Assembly (NCBI RefSeq): GCF_001854475.1
Contig: NZ_MNAN01000026.1
Span: 186,001 to 250,000 of the forward strand
Source of the DNA: Pseudoalteromonas byunsanensis
GTDB taxonomy: Bacteria > Pseudomonadota > Gammaproteobacteria > Enterobacterales > Alteromonadaceae
Direction of reading: 5' to 3'
DNA length: 64,000 bases
The notes under the pieces are model-generated. The model had not been told where the DNA came from. It ran no database searches and was given only the letters and a program-made list of their open reading frames with translations. This document shows positions 29,361 to 38,079 of this stretch, piece after piece. Each line of letters opens with the position of its first letter. Position 1 is the first letter of the stretch. The translations under genes and the position numbers were made by a program.

Positions 29361-29642
29361 TCCTATAAATAGAACTCCTGAACTTTAGAACATAATACAG
29401 CGATATAAATTTGCTCAAGAGCTAATGGACTAGCCCCTATGATCAGCAGCACCTTGTTTTGTGTTGTAAGACCCTATACTGGCTTCTATGTTATTCACTA
29501 TTGCTTGACCCTGATATAATTACTACCTAAGCACTACTATATCGACATTATAGAGATGGATAGCCCAGTCTTTTAGTCTGTGGAACGGCAGTAAAGTATA
29601 TACTCTATTATTCAAATTTATTGATGAATAAAGGAATCTGTT
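29361..29642. other. Intergenic region upstream of the ATP-grasp operon
   Basis: AT-rich, with no hairpin and no confident promoter call. A 26-codon frame starting at 29439 has no ribosome-binding site. The likely promoter of the downstream operon lies here. Confidence 0.4.
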
Positions 29643-29678
29643 ATGCTAGCATGCGCACATTTTTATGTACCTGAATAA
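29643..29678 (+). CDS. Candidate 11-residue leader or precursor peptide
   Basis: ATG at 29643 has AAGGA 7 bases upstream, the best ribosome-binding site in the region, and encodes MLACAHFYVPE before TAA at 29676. The ATP-grasp gene begins 7 bases later and has no ribosome-binding site of its own, which suggests that it is translated by coupling to this tiny frame. It could be a simple leader, a regulatory uORF or a substrate peptide for the ATP-grasp enzyme. Real translation is inferred, not shown. Confidence 0.35.
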   Translation: MLACAHFYVPE

Positions 29679-29685
29679 TTAAAAC

Positions 29686-30648
29686 ATGAGTAAAGCACTA
29701 ACAATAAGAGGGATCCCTGATAATTGCCTAATAAAGTTCATCGGCAAGGAGAATTTTGCAATTAGTGGTTCTTCAAATATTTCAGACCATTTGATACTGG
29801 AAGATATGTCAAATGACACCTGTTTATTGGACCCACTGAAAGGGGGACGTGCAAATATCAATACAAACAACTTATCAGTTGTAATCAACGAGATAGCCGA
29901 CCCTGATTCACACGCTCTTACCCTTCTCAAATCAATGAAACTGTGTGATACAATTGGCAAGCCAGTCATCAACCCGCCGAGACATATACTTAATACAGAC
30001 AGAGAGATGATATATAAAACTTTGTCTAAAATAAAAGGGCTTCATATTCCCAAAACGGTTAAGTTAAACCCTAAGTCTCCTCATGATATCGTTAGTTGTA
30101 TTTATAACAACAAACTAAATTACCCAATGTTAATTCGTGAGGCGGGCTCACATGGTGGAGAAAGTCTGACGCTACTAGAAAATGCCCAACAAGTTGAAAG
30201 ACTTTATCACCTAGCTTTAGATGGTAGAAAGTACTACTTAACCGAATATGCTGAGTATAAAGACGACGATGGACAATATGCAAAGCATAGGCTCGCTGTT
30301 GTCGGCGGCAAGGTATTCTTGCGCCATGTGATCGTTAGTAACAGTTGGATGATCCATTCAAACTCTAGAAAGCATAGCTTTATCAGTAAAGAAAAAGCGC
30401 TACAAACGGCTTTCGAGGAAGAGAAAAAGTTTCATATCCAAAAAATCGTTTCTAAGATTTATCGAGAGTTAAAGTTAGACTATTTTGGTATTGACTGTGC
30501 AATCAATGACAAGTCTGAAATGTTAATATTCGAAGTTAACGCCAATATGAATATTTTAATCAATGGTCATAACCACGCTGACGAATACATTGCTCCTATC
30601 AAATTTGCGCTGTCTAATCTTATAAAGGAAAAGTCACAACGTGTTTGA
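29686..30648 (+). CDS. ATP-grasp domain protein, unknown substrate
   Basis: 320 residues. Residues 1-95 are a variable N-terminal domain. From about residue 95 comes an ATP-grasp fold: VINPPRHILNTDREMIYKTL, PMLIREAGSHGGESLTLLEN (the glycine loop over ATP), YYLTEYAEYKDDDGQYAKHR, then SWMIHSNSRKHSF and the Mg2+ region LDYFGIDCAIN...LIFEVNANMNILIN (Asp, Glu, Asn ligands). This subtype also occurs joined to TPR domains in other proteobacteria. Such enzymes couple a carboxylate to an amine or thiol. It overlaps a methyltransferase gene by 8 bases, so the two act together. The substrate is unknown. Confidence 0.8.
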   Translation: MSKALTIRGIPDNCLIKFIGKENFAISGSSNISDHLILEDMSNDTCLLDPLKGGRANINTNNLSVVINEIADPDSHALTLLKSMKLCDTIGKPVINPPRHILNTDREMIYKTLSKIKGLHIPKTVKLNPKSPHDIVSCIYNNKLNYPMLIREAGSHGGESLTLLENAQQVERLYHLALDGRKYYLTEYAEYKDDDGQYAKHRLAVVGGKVFLRHVIVSNSWMIHSNSRKHSFISKEKALQTAFEEEKKFHIQKIVSKIYRELKLDYFGIDCAINDKSEMLIFEVNANMNILINGHNHADEYIAPIKFALSNLIKEKSQRV

Positions 30649-31378
30649 TAGTTACAACGATATATTTACCCAAAGGGCTAAAACTTACGATACCGCAATG
30701 CATTGTTGCTCTGACGCCAGAAGAGCAGAATTTGAATGTGCTACTAAGAACTTCCCTTGGAAACATAGAGAAATAGTCGCAGACATCCCCTCTGGTGCTG
30801 GTTACCTGTCCAAATACAGGCCCAGAGAAGTTGATTTATATCATATAGATAGCTGTGATACATTCAACCAGCTATCTGAGCAAAAGGTCATTACATCTCC
30901 TTTGGAGGATATGCCTTTTCCTGACAACCATTTTGATCGCGTGATTAGTATCGCAGGTTCTCATCATATGGAGGATAAGAACGGTTTCTTTTGCGAAGTC
31001 AAACGCGTTTTAAAGCCAGGTGGAGTTTTTAATTACTCAGATGTGATGCAAGGCTCAAAAGAGGATACTTTTTTGAATCAGTTTGTAGATAGCTACAACT
31101 CTATGGGGCATCAGGGCATATTTATCAGCAAAGGTACTATATCTGATCTCGCTAACACAGGCTTTGATATTGTCCAAGCAGATTACCAAAGAGTCTGCTG
31201 GCAGTTTAACTCAGAGCAAGATATGGTATTTTTTGTCAAAAGTTTGTTCGGATTAGACTTGGCCGATGATGATACAATCTTGACCAACATTAAAGATATA
31301 TTGGGCTATCAGGTTCAGTCACAAGGGGTGACTATGGAGTGGGCGCTTTATTACATAGATGCACAAAGCAAAGTCTAG
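30641..31378 (+). CDS. Class I SAM-dependent methyltransferase
   Basis: 245-residue Rossmann methyltransferase. The SAM-binding motif I is EIVADIPSGAGYLSKY, an unusual form with Pro-Ser in place of the common GCGTG. The post-motif segments are DMPFPDNHFDRVISIAGSHH and VKRVLKPGGVFNYSD. The N-terminus MFDSYNDIFTQRAKTYD is typical of Methyltransf_11-like small-molecule enzymes. It overlaps the ATP-grasp gene by 8 bases and is the last gene of the operon. It probably methylates the product of the ATP-grasp enzyme or its substrate. Confidence 0.82.
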   Translation: MFDSYNDIFTQRAKTYDTAMHCCSDARRAEFECATKNFPWKHREIVADIPSGAGYLSKYRPREVDLYHIDSCDTFNQLSEQKVITSPLEDMPFPDNHFDRVISIAGSHHMEDKNGFFCEVKRVLKPGGVFNYSDVMQGSKEDTFLNQFVDSYNSMGHQGIFISKGTISDLANTGFDIVQADYQRVCWQFNSEQDMVFFVKSLFGLDLADDDTILTNIKDILGYQVQSQGVTMEWALYYIDAQSKV

Positions 31379-31466
31379 TTTGTGCTATGCCAAGATGCAT
31401 ACGTTAGTAAAGAAACCTGCTTATTTAGAATTACTTAAGGGAAGACTGACTTAATAGCACTCGTTT

Positions 31467-31505
31467 ATCCAACCTACATTAAATAGGGTTAAATGTAGGT
31501 TGGAT
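31467..31505. repeat. Perfect 14-bp inverted repeat
   Basis: ATCCAACCTACATT (31467-31480) and AATGTAGGTTGGAT (31492-31505) flank 11 bases. There is no T-run on the plus strand. The AACCTACA/TGTAGGTT arms resemble small dispersed repeat elements of gammaproteobacterial genomes, so this may be one copy of a MITE-like repeat. Confidence 0.6.
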
Positions 31506-31621
31506 GACGGTGCAGCAGCGCCTCCTAAAATTATAAGCAGCTACCTTTTAGTTTAAAAAAGGTATAAACAAAGCTCTAAAGAATTAACTTTAATATTGTG
31601 CTGTGACTGCGAAGAACTTCA

Positions 31622-31822
31622 CTACGATTGTTGTTTTTTCCAATCATCGGTTAACATCCCAGCATAGCCCCAGTCTGACTCTTCAATTTCTTGAATTACT
31701 ACATGGGTGTATTCAGGTTGCTTGCCCAAAACTCGCTGTAAAGATTCAGTGATGTCTTTGACCAATTCTGCTTTTTGCGCTCGAGATGCGCCTTTTGTGA
31801 TCTGTACATTTACGTATGGCAT
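31622..31822 (-). CDS. 4-oxalocrotonate tautomerase family protein
   Basis: 66-residue tautomerase-superfamily subunit. After removal of Met the catalytic Pro1 is exposed (MPYVNVQITKGASRAQKAEL). The rest follows the beta-alpha-beta 4-OT pattern, with TESLQRVLGKQPEYTHVVIQ and a C-terminal WGYAGMLTDDWKKQQ. GGGAGG precedes the start. These proteins form trimers or hexamers and tautomerise or hydrolyse small keto acids; the natural substrate is not evident. It stands alone next to decayed DNA. Confidence 0.9.
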   Translation of the reverse strand: MPYVNVQITKGASRAQKAELVKDITESLQRVLGKQPEYTHVVIQEIEESDWGYAGMLTDDWKKQQS

Positions 31823-31936
31823 GGATATATAACCTCCCTTGATTAGCTGAAATCCGTATATAACGTAGATTGTATGACTTAGAGATATACTTCTGACTTA
31901 GTACTATACATCTGTTTTGGTACTTGAGAAAAGACA

Positions 31937-32126
31937 GCTTCAAGCTCTGGTAACACGTCAAACAAGTCTGCGACTACGCCTTAAATCAGCTACTTGAAGA
32001 CCATTGCTTCGGGATTTTTGTTGGTATCAACAATTTTACCCATTGTTAGCGCTCTCGCTAAAATGTGGCTGTTGCTCGATGCTCGCTCAACGATTAAGTC
32101 AACGGTGTTTTGTTCCAGCAGATACT
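31937..32126 (-). pseudogene. Decayed, internally deleted etfA fragment
   Basis: The first part (31937-32035) matches the 3' end of the intact etfA at 34442-34550 base by base with few changes: CTTCAAGCT-GGTAACACGTCAAA, then AAGTCTGCGACTA and ATCAGCTACTTG. The second part (about 32036-32126) matches an etfA segment near 35080-35170. About 520 bases between the two are missing. Indels break the frame. It is a dead copy of the alpha subunit of electron transfer flavoprotein. Its right edge abuts a second dead gene. Confidence 0.8.
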
Positions 32127-32768
32127 AAAAAGCGGGCAAAGGTATCAATAACAATGTGCTAGCTATCACTTAGTTGTTCCTCGTAACGGAGAACATCTAG
32201 ATTATGTTGCAAAGCAAACGCTCATTCGTGAACTTGGTACAAACTCAGTCATCGCCTATAACGCTTCATTTCATAAGGCAAAAACACTGATATTAGAGGG
32301 CGCAAAAGAGCGCATTTTAATTAGTTCAACATATCAATAAGCAAACAATGTAATAGATATCCCAGTAAATGGTGTTGTGAACTGGCATTAAAAGACCTTC
32401 CTGTGACACTCAAGGCCTGCAACATTTCTGAACGAACCGACAAATAAGATAAACGGTGTCAAGAGCAAGAGACCTTGACAGTAAAACGCCTAATGGGCAA
32501 CAGCGCCCTATTTACACGTTGCTTCAGTACCATACCCGTATGAGTTAATGAAAAAGCCAAAGCAACGTGTTAGCGAGTTTTGGGTCGGTAGTTGTGAATT
32601 TTATCCAGTGAATGTTGGCTACGTCACACATGAGGGATTAAACAACTTCTAAGTGAATAATGACATAGGTCAAATCATGTCAGGCAATTCAAATCGAGAT
32701 CGTAGCTATGGCACTAACCTTAACGATGAACAAAAATGGTAAGTCATTGAGTATATTAAAACGTTTAA
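32127..32768 (+). pseudogene. Decayed copy of the 3' part of the RoxA-like di-haem cytochrome gene
   Basis: Collinear with the intact gene from about 24884 to 25638. Near-identical stretches include GGCAAAAACACT, AAAGAGCGCATTTTAATT, GATATCCC-GTAAATGG and GAGTTAATGAAAAAGCC, and both copies end at an ...AAAACG/ACT-TAA tail. The second haem motif CAGCH has become CASYH (TGTGCTAGCTATCAC), and several stops and frameshifts interrupt the frame (for example TAA after CAATATCAA, and GGTTAAG for a GGCAAG codon pair). The 5' half, including the signal peptide and first haem site, is absent. It cannot make a working protein. Confidence 0.85.
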
Positions 32769-32942
32769 TATATGCACAGGGCATCATAAACGCTGCCTTC
32801 CCATTTATCTAAAAACCTCCCCTCTTTGATGACCGTTAGTCAAAGAATGAATGACCCCTTTTCGCTGTGATATTTATTGTAAAAAGCAAAACAAATGCAG
32901 TATTAGACTATAATTTAGCCAACCCAATAGGAGGTAGTAGTT

Positions 32943-33569
32943 ATGAGCAACAAATATGCCTGGGCATTATCAATGAATCAAATCGAAAACTGTAGCTGTA
33001 GCCATGGGTGTGGTTGTCAGTTTGGCGGTTTCCCCTCCAGTGAAAATGGTGGCTGCGATGCAATCTTAGGCTTTGAAATACTCCAAGGCCACTTAGATGA
33101 CCTTGATTTAAGTGGATTAAAAATGGTATTCGCTGCAGCTTGGCCAAAAGCAATGCATGAAGGTAATGGCAAAGGTGCACTATTTATTGATAAAAAGGCC
33201 AGTCCTGAACAGGTTGACGCACTTGCGACTATTATGTCAGGCAAAGCAGGTGGTATGCCCGTTGAAGCGTTAGCCACGTTATTTAGTGAATTTGATGGCC
33301 CCATCATGGCTGATATAAAGCTTGATAAACAAGACTATACATCTACCGTATCAATTGATGGTGTTATTGAAGTAGAGCAAGCGCCTCATATAAACCCTGT
33401 GACTGGTGAAATAAATGAAGTACATATTACCTTTCCCAAAGGTGGCTTTATGTGGAATGACGGCTTTGCCGCTAAGACAAAGTTAATGCATATTAATCAC
33501 GGTAATATCGCTTTTAATTACTCTGATACCTTTGCTGCCAATGCCATTGTCAATTGGCCAAATGCATAA
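32943..33569 (+). CDS. DUF1326 domain protein
   Basis: 208-residue cytoplasmic protein of the DUF1326 family. The N-terminal Cys-rich motif NCSCSHGCGCQF suggests metal binding. Later segments (ALFIDKKASPEQVDALATIM, FDGPIMADI, FPKGGFMWNDGFAAKT) are family-typical. AGGAGG lies 9 bases before the ATG. It is followed 12 bases later by a DUF2182 membrane protein, a widespread and conserved pair of unknown function that probably works on a metal. Confidence 0.88.
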   Translation: MSNKYAWALSMNQIENCSCSHGCGCQFGGFPSSENGGCDAILGFEILQGHLDDLDLSGLKMVFAAAWPKAMHEGNGKGALFIDKKASPEQVDALATIMSGKAGGMPVEALATLFSEFDGPIMADIKLDKQDYTSTVSIDGVIEVEQAPHINPVTGEINEVHITFPKGGFMWNDGFAAKTKLMHINHGNIAFNYSDTFAANAIVNWPNA

Positions 33570-33581
33570 GCTCGATTATTG

Positions 33582-34307
33582 ATGCCAATAGTTAGCCGAG
33601 CCTTTACCCTTATTAGCATCAGCGCTCTCATCTATTTGAGTTGGCACTACATGCTATTCGACATGTCCATGAATATGGAACCCGTGGCAGACTGGACTGC
33701 CACGGACCTTTTAATGTTATTCATTATGTGGGCAGTTATGATGGCAGGTATGATGTTACCTTCTGCCGTTCCTGTTATTTTACTCATAGAACGTGTGACA
33801 CAGCAGCGAATTGCTTCACACCAAGCCTACACACCGACCATTGTATTTACCTTTGGCTATATTTTAGCTTGGTGCTTTTATAGTGTGCTAATAACACTAT
33901 TACAATATGGGCTTCATCAAATTGACCTATTAACGCCGATGATGAATAGTGCTTATCAATCCTTTAGTGCTTTAATTTTAATTGCTGCCGGTGTTTACCA
34001 ATTTTCTTCTTTCAAGCAAAACTGTTTAAAACTCTGTCGATCTCCCTTTTCAATACTTAACTCACATTGGCAAGGCAGCATTAAAGGGGCCATCATGTTA
34101 GGCTTAAAACAAGGGAGTTATTGTGTTGGCTGTTGCTGGTTATTAATGATGATTTTATTTGTCAGTGGTGTCATGAATATAAAATGGATCTTAATCCTTA
34201 CATTGGTCGTGATCATTGAAAAACTGGCACCAAGTGGTAGTGCTGAGTTAATCAGCAAATTTCTAGGAGCTGCACTCATTATTTTTGGATTGAGTTATTG
34301 GTGGTAA
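33582..34307 (+). CDS. DUF2182 integral membrane protein
   Basis: 241 residues with about six membrane segments (LISISALIYLSWHYMLF, LLMLFIMWAVMMAGMMLPSA, IVFTFGYILAWCFYSVLITL, SALILIAAGVYQFSS, CCWLLMMILFVSGVMNI, FLGAALIIFGLSYWW). The WAVMMAGMMLPSAVPVILL helix with many Met residues and the motif LKQGSYCVGCCWLLM are family hallmarks and could bind a soft metal such as copper. ATG at 33582 is preferred; TTG at 33579 is in frame. It is paired with DUF1326 upstream. Confidence 0.88.
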   Translation: MPIVSRAFTLISISALIYLSWHYMLFDMSMNMEPVADWTATDLLMLFIMWAVMMAGMMLPSAVPVILLIERVTQQRIASHQAYTPTIVFTFGYILAWCFYSVLITLLQYGLHQIDLLTPMMNSAYQSFSALILIAAGVYQFSSFKQNCLKLCRSPFSILNSHWQGSIKGAIMLGLKQGSYCVGCCWLLMMILFVSGVMNIKWILILTLVVIIEKLAPSGSAELISKFLGAALIIFGLSYWW

Positions 34308-34385
34308 CTTGGCCTACCATGAATTACCTTCAAGTATGCGCAAGGCCACGACGACTTAGGTATGTGTTCGAAATATAAAATAAAA

Positions 34386-34416
34386 AAAAGCCGCGGCCTT
34401 ACGGCACAACGGCTTT
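34386..34416 (-). terminator. Rho-independent terminator after etfA
   Basis: AAAGCCG / CGGCTTT stem with an inner GC-rich hairpin; on the minus strand it is followed by eight T. It lies 26 bases past the etfA stop. Confidence 0.85.
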
Positions 34417-34441
34417 AACAACCAGAATTTTTATTATTCTT

Positions 34442-35368
34442 TTATAATGCGGCTTCAAGCTCCGGTAACACGTCAAATAAGTCTGCGACTAAGCCATAAT
34501 CAGCTACTTGGAAAATCGGTGCGTCTGGGTCTTTGTTAATAGCAACAATCACTTTTGAGTCTTTCATACCCGCTAGGTGTTGAATTGCGCCGCTGATACC
34601 CACTGCGATATACAAATCAGGTGCAACGATTTTACCCGTTTGACCAACCTGCATGTCATTAGGTACAAAGCCAGCATCAACCGCTGCTCTGGACGCACCA
34701 ATCGCTGCGCCTAGCTTGTCTGCTATACCATTTAGCAATGCGAAGTTCTCGCCATTTTGCATGCCTCGACCGCCAGAAATAACCACTGGTGCTGCGTTAA
34801 GCTCTGGTCGTTCAGATTCTGTTTGCTCAATACCTACAAATGAGCTCAGTGTGTTATCAATTGACATTGACAAGGTTTCAATCTCACACGCGTCCTGCTC
34901 GCCTTGCGCGTCAAATGCACTTGCACGCACAGTGATCACTTTTTGTGATTCATTAGACTTCACAGTCGCAATTGCATTGCCCGCATAAATAGGACGTTTG
35001 AAAGTATCGGCATCAACGACCGCAATGATTTCTGAAATTTGTGATTTATCTAGCAATGCCGCAGCACGCGGAAGAATATTCTTACCCGTTGTCGATGCAC
35101 TTGCTAGAATGTGACTGTAGCTGCTAGCTAGCTCAACAACTAGGTCAGCTGTATTCTCAGCTAACTGATGCTCGAACGCAGCGCTATCAGCAACTCGCAC
35201 TTTACTTACACCTGCTATTTTGGCAGCACTATTTGCTACGTCAGCAACACCAGAACCTGCAACCAAAATTTCAACATTAGCGTCTATCGCTACCGCCGCA
35301 TTAACTACTTTTGCGGTCTCTGGCTTTAAATGGCCATTTTCATGTTCTGCAATAACTAATACGCTCAT
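34442..35368 (-). CDS. etfA: Electron transfer flavoprotein subunit alpha
   Basis: FAD-binding subunit of ETF, which collects electrons from acyl-CoA and other dehydrogenases. The 308 residues end in the canonical C-terminal FAD domain: [79 protein letters not shown]. The N-terminal half is the alpha/beta domain beginning [18 protein letters not shown]. It overlaps etfB by 4 bases. A decayed partial copy lies at 31937-32126. Confidence 0.97.
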   Translation of the reverse strand: MSVLVIAEHENGHLKPETAKVVNAAVAIDANVEILVAGSGVADVANSAAKIAGVSKVRVADSAAFEHQLAENTADLVVELASSYSHILASASTTGKNILPRAAALLDKSQISEIIAVVDADTFKRPIYAGNAIATVKSNESQKVITVRASAFDAQGEQDACEIETLSMSIDNTLSSFVGIEQTESERPELNAAPVVISGGRGMQNGENFALLNGIADKLGAAIGASRAAVDAGFVPNDMQVGQTGKIVAPDLYIAVGISGAIQHLAGMKDSKVIVAINKDPDAPIFQVADYGLVADLFDVLPELEAAL

Positions 35369-36117
35369 GAGATCACCTTTGCTTCAGTTCTTAGTTTTGT
35401 TACTAACTCTTCAACACTTTCAACGATAATACCCGCCTCTCGTTTTGCAGGTTCTTCAACTTTCAAAAGCTCGACTCTAGGAGCTAGATCAACGCCGAGG
35501 CTGTCTGCTGCAGTTACATCTAGTGGTTTACGCTTAGCTTTCATGATATTTGGCAAAGAGGCATAACGCGGTTCATTTAAACGAAGGTCAGTAGTTACGA
35601 TTGCAGGTAAAGCCAACGATACGGTCTGCAAACCACCATCTACTTCACGAGTTACTTGTACCTTGCCCCCTTCAACAACCACTTTTGATGCAAATGTACC
35701 TTGACTACGATTAGTTAGTGCAGCAAGCATTTGACCAGTTTGATTATTGTCCGAGTCAATTGATTGCTTGCCAAGGATAACCAGCTCTGGATTCTCTTGT
35801 TCAACTAACTTAGCTAACAACTTGGCCACGTGCAGTGACTCAAGTTTAGCGTCTGTTTCAATGTGAATAGCTTTATCAGCACCCAGTGCTAACGCTGTTC
35901 GTAGCTGTTCCTGACATGCTTTGTCACCAATCGACACAGCTACAACTTCACTGGCAGTGCCAGCTTCTTTTAAACGAATTGCCTCTTCAACAGCAATCTC
36001 GCAAAACGGATTCATCGCCATTTTTACGTTGCTTAAGTCAACATCACTGTTGTCTGGCTTTACTCTAGCCTTGACGTTGTAGTCAATCACTCGCTTGATT
36101 GGCACAAGTACTTTCAT
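35365..36117 (-). CDS. etfB: Electron transfer flavoprotein subunit beta
   Basis: AMP-binding subunit of ETF. The start [20 protein letters not shown] is canonical. The family recognition loop that binds dehydrogenases is [20 protein letters not shown] (about residues 182-201). AMP contacts lie in [20 protein letters not shown]. The 250 residues are of normal length. It is the first gene of etfBA and is divergent from etfQO, with palindromic operators between them. Confidence 0.97.
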   Translation of the reverse strand: MKVLVPIKRVIDYNVKARVKPDNSDVDLSNVKMAMNPFCEIAVEEAIRLKEAGTASEVVAVSIGDKACQEQLRTALALGADKAIHIETDAKLESLHVAKLLAKLVEQENPELVILGKQSIDSDNNQTGQMLAALTNRSQGTFASKVVVEGGKVQVTREVDGGLQTVSLALPAIVTTDLRLNEPRYASLPNIMKAKRKPLDVTAADSLGVDLAPRVELLKVEEPAKREAGIIVESVEELVTKLRTEAKVIS

Positions 36118-36148
36118 GGTAACTCCATCATCTGGTTATTCTTAAAGC

Positions 36149-36213
36149 TGACGTATACGTCAACATAATTATTTTATGGAATCAGACTACTTCCTGTTGA
36201 CGTAAACGTCAAC
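36149..36213. promoter_or_regulatory. Two palindromic operators between etfB and etfQO
   Basis: TGACGTATACGTCA (36149-36162) is a perfect palindrome. GTTGACGTAAACGTCAAC (36196-36213) is a near-perfect 18-bp one. Both share TGACGT-N2-ACGTCA and lie between divergent etf genes. The motif resembles sites ascribed to LiuR (MerR family), which controls branched-chain amino acid and fatty-acid breakdown in gammaproteobacteria. The regulator is inferred. Confidence 0.65.
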
Positions 36214-36293
36214 CTAAAATAACCTTACTTTAACGTAATCAAAACTAAAGCCTCTTTTTAGTTAATACACCGTCAAAACATAGTGAGGTTAAA

Positions 36294-37943
36294 ATGGTTG
36301 AACGCGAAACCATGGAATTCGATGTAGTTGTGGTTGGTGCAGGCCCTGCGGGCTTATCTTGCGCAATCCGACTCGCACAACAAGCACAGCAACAAGAAAA
36401 AGAACTGATGATCTGTGTCGTTGAGAAAGGCTCTGAAGTGGGCGCACATATTTTGTCAGGTGCCGTATTTGAGACAAAAGCACTAGATGAACTTCTACCT
36501 CAGTGGAAAGACAAAGGTGCCCCTATCACCACAGAAGTCACAGGTGATGAAATTTACCTGTTTGGTGATCAAAATAAAGCCACCAGCATTCCTCATTTTG
36601 CAGTACCAAAAACATTTAAAAACCATGGTAACTATATCGTTTCTATGGGTAACGTATGTCGTTGGTTAGCAGAACAAGCAGAACAGCTGGGTGTGGAAAT
36701 ATTCCCAGGTTTTAGTGCCCATTCTTTGATAGTAGAAGATGACGAAGTCAAAGGCATTGTCACTGGTGATATGGGGGTAGACAAAGACGGTCAGCCTAAA
36801 GATAGTTATATGCCTGGTATGGAACTTCGTGCTAAATACACAGTGTTCGCAGAAGGGTGTCGCGGCCACCTAGGTAAACAACTCATCAAACAGTTCAACC
36901 TAGATAAAGATGCAACCCCACAGCACTATGGCATTGGCTTTAAAGAAATCTGGCAAATTGACCCAAGTAAACATAAAGAAGGAACTGTAGTGCATGGCAC
37001 AGGCTGGCCGCTTGAAAATGATACCCATGGTGGCTCTTTCATGTATCACGCAGAAAACAATCAAGTAGTTGTTGGTTTGATAATCGACCTCAACTATAGC
37101 AACCCATACTTGAGCCCATTCGATGAATTTCAACGTATGAAACACCACCCTATTTTCGCGCAAGTGTTAGAAGGTGCAGAACGGGTTTCATATGGTGCAC
37201 GAGCTATCGCCAAAGGCGGCTTCCACTCATTGCCTAAAATGCACTTCCCTGGTGGTTTATTGGTCGGCTGTGACGCCGGTACACTGAACTTTGCCAAAAT
37301 TAAGGGCAACCACACCGCTATGAAATCAGGCATGTTAGCCGCTGATTGTATTATCGAAGCACTAAGTGAAGAACAACCTCAGGCAGACCTGACCAGTTTC
37401 GCGCAGAAGTTTAAAGCAAGTTGGCTGTATGAAGAGTTATACCAATCGCGTAATTTTGGCCCTGTGCTCCATAAATTCGGCAGAATTTTGGGTGGAGCAT
37501 ACAATACGTTAGATCAAAATATTTTTTCAGGCTCTCTACCATTTACCTTTAAAGATACGGATCACGACCACGCAACACTAAAACCTGCCTCTGAAAGTAA
37601 CAAAATTGAGTATCCAAAACCGGATGGTAAATTAAGCTTTGACAAACTCTCGTCGGTATTTCTATCAAATACTAACCATGAAGAATCTCAGCCATGCCAC
37701 CTTAAACTGGCTGATACCAGTATTCCAATCTCAGTTAATTTAGAGAAATACGCGGAGCCTGCGCAAAGATATTGTCCGGCAGGTGTGTATGAAATAAATG
37801 AAAATGACGCGGGTGACAAACAGTTTGTGATCAACGCACAGAACTGCGTGCATTGTAAGACCTGTGACATTAAAGACCCCAGCCAAAACATTACCTGGGT
37901 TACACCTGAAGGTGCTGGCGGACCAAACTACCCTAACATGTAA
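36294..37943 (+). CDS. etfQO: Electron transfer flavoprotein-ubiquinone oxidoreductase
   Basis: Membrane-associated flavo-iron-sulphur protein that passes electrons from ETF to ubiquinone. The N-terminal dinucleotide-binding motif is VVVVGAGPAGLSCAIRLAQQ, and the second FAD segment is KMHFPGGLLVGCDAGTLNFAKIKG. The C-terminal 4Fe-4S ligands lie in RYCPAGVYEI and NCVHCKTCDIKDP, and the protein ends EGAGGPNYPNM as in all family members. It has 549 residues. It is divergent from etfBA, so one regulator can set both halves of the pathway. Confidence 0.97.
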   Translation: MVERETMEFDVVVVGAGPAGLSCAIRLAQQAQQQEKELMICVVEKGSEVGAHILSGAVFETKALDELLPQWKDKGAPITTEVTGDEIYLFGDQNKATSIPHFAVPKTFKNHGNYIVSMGNVCRWLAEQAEQLGVEIFPGFSAHSLIVEDDEVKGIVTGDMGVDKDGQPKDSYMPGMELRAKYTVFAEGCRGHLGKQLIKQFNLDKDATPQHYGIGFKEIWQIDPSKHKEGTVVHGTGWPLENDTHGGSFMYHAENNQVVVGLIIDLNYSNPYLSPFDEFQRMKHHPIFAQVLEGAERVSYGARAIAKGGFHSLPKMHFPGGLLVGCDAGTLNFAKIKGNHTAMKSGMLAADCIIEALSEEQPQADLTSFAQKFKASWLYEELYQSRNFGPVLHKFGRILGGAYNTLDQNIFSGSLPFTFKDTDHDHATLKPASESNKIEYPKPDGKLSFDKLSSVFLSNTNHEESQPCHLKLADTSIPISVNLEKYAEPAQRYCPAGVYEINENDAGDKQFVINAQNCVHCKTCDIKDPSQNITWVTPEGAGGPNYPNM

Positions 37944-37978
37944 TTTTTCTAAAAATTTATAATCCAACCTAAATTGCA

Positions 37979-38001
37979 GGGGGCCAAAGAGGCCCCTTTT
38001 T
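37979..38001 (+). terminator. Rho-independent terminator after etfQO
   Basis: GGGGCC / GGCCCC stem with a short AAAGA loop followed by TTTTT, 35 bases past the stop. Confidence 0.88.
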
Positions 38002-38079
38002 CATGCTTTGTGCTAAGTTCAGCAAAACTTCAAATATTGCATATACTTAATCAAAAGAAATAACGATGAGTAACGATCC

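Noticed and set aside
29439..29519. 26-codon frame upstream of the ATP-grasp operon
   Set aside because: No ribosome-binding site and no coupling to the next gene.
29624..29674. 16-codon frame overlapping the 11-codon leader ORF
   Set aside because: No ribosome-binding site; the overlapping 11-codon frame has a much better one.
31467..31505. Inverted repeat considered as a terminator of the methyltransferase gene
   Set aside because: No T-run follows on the plus strand and the stem starts about 90 bases past the stop.
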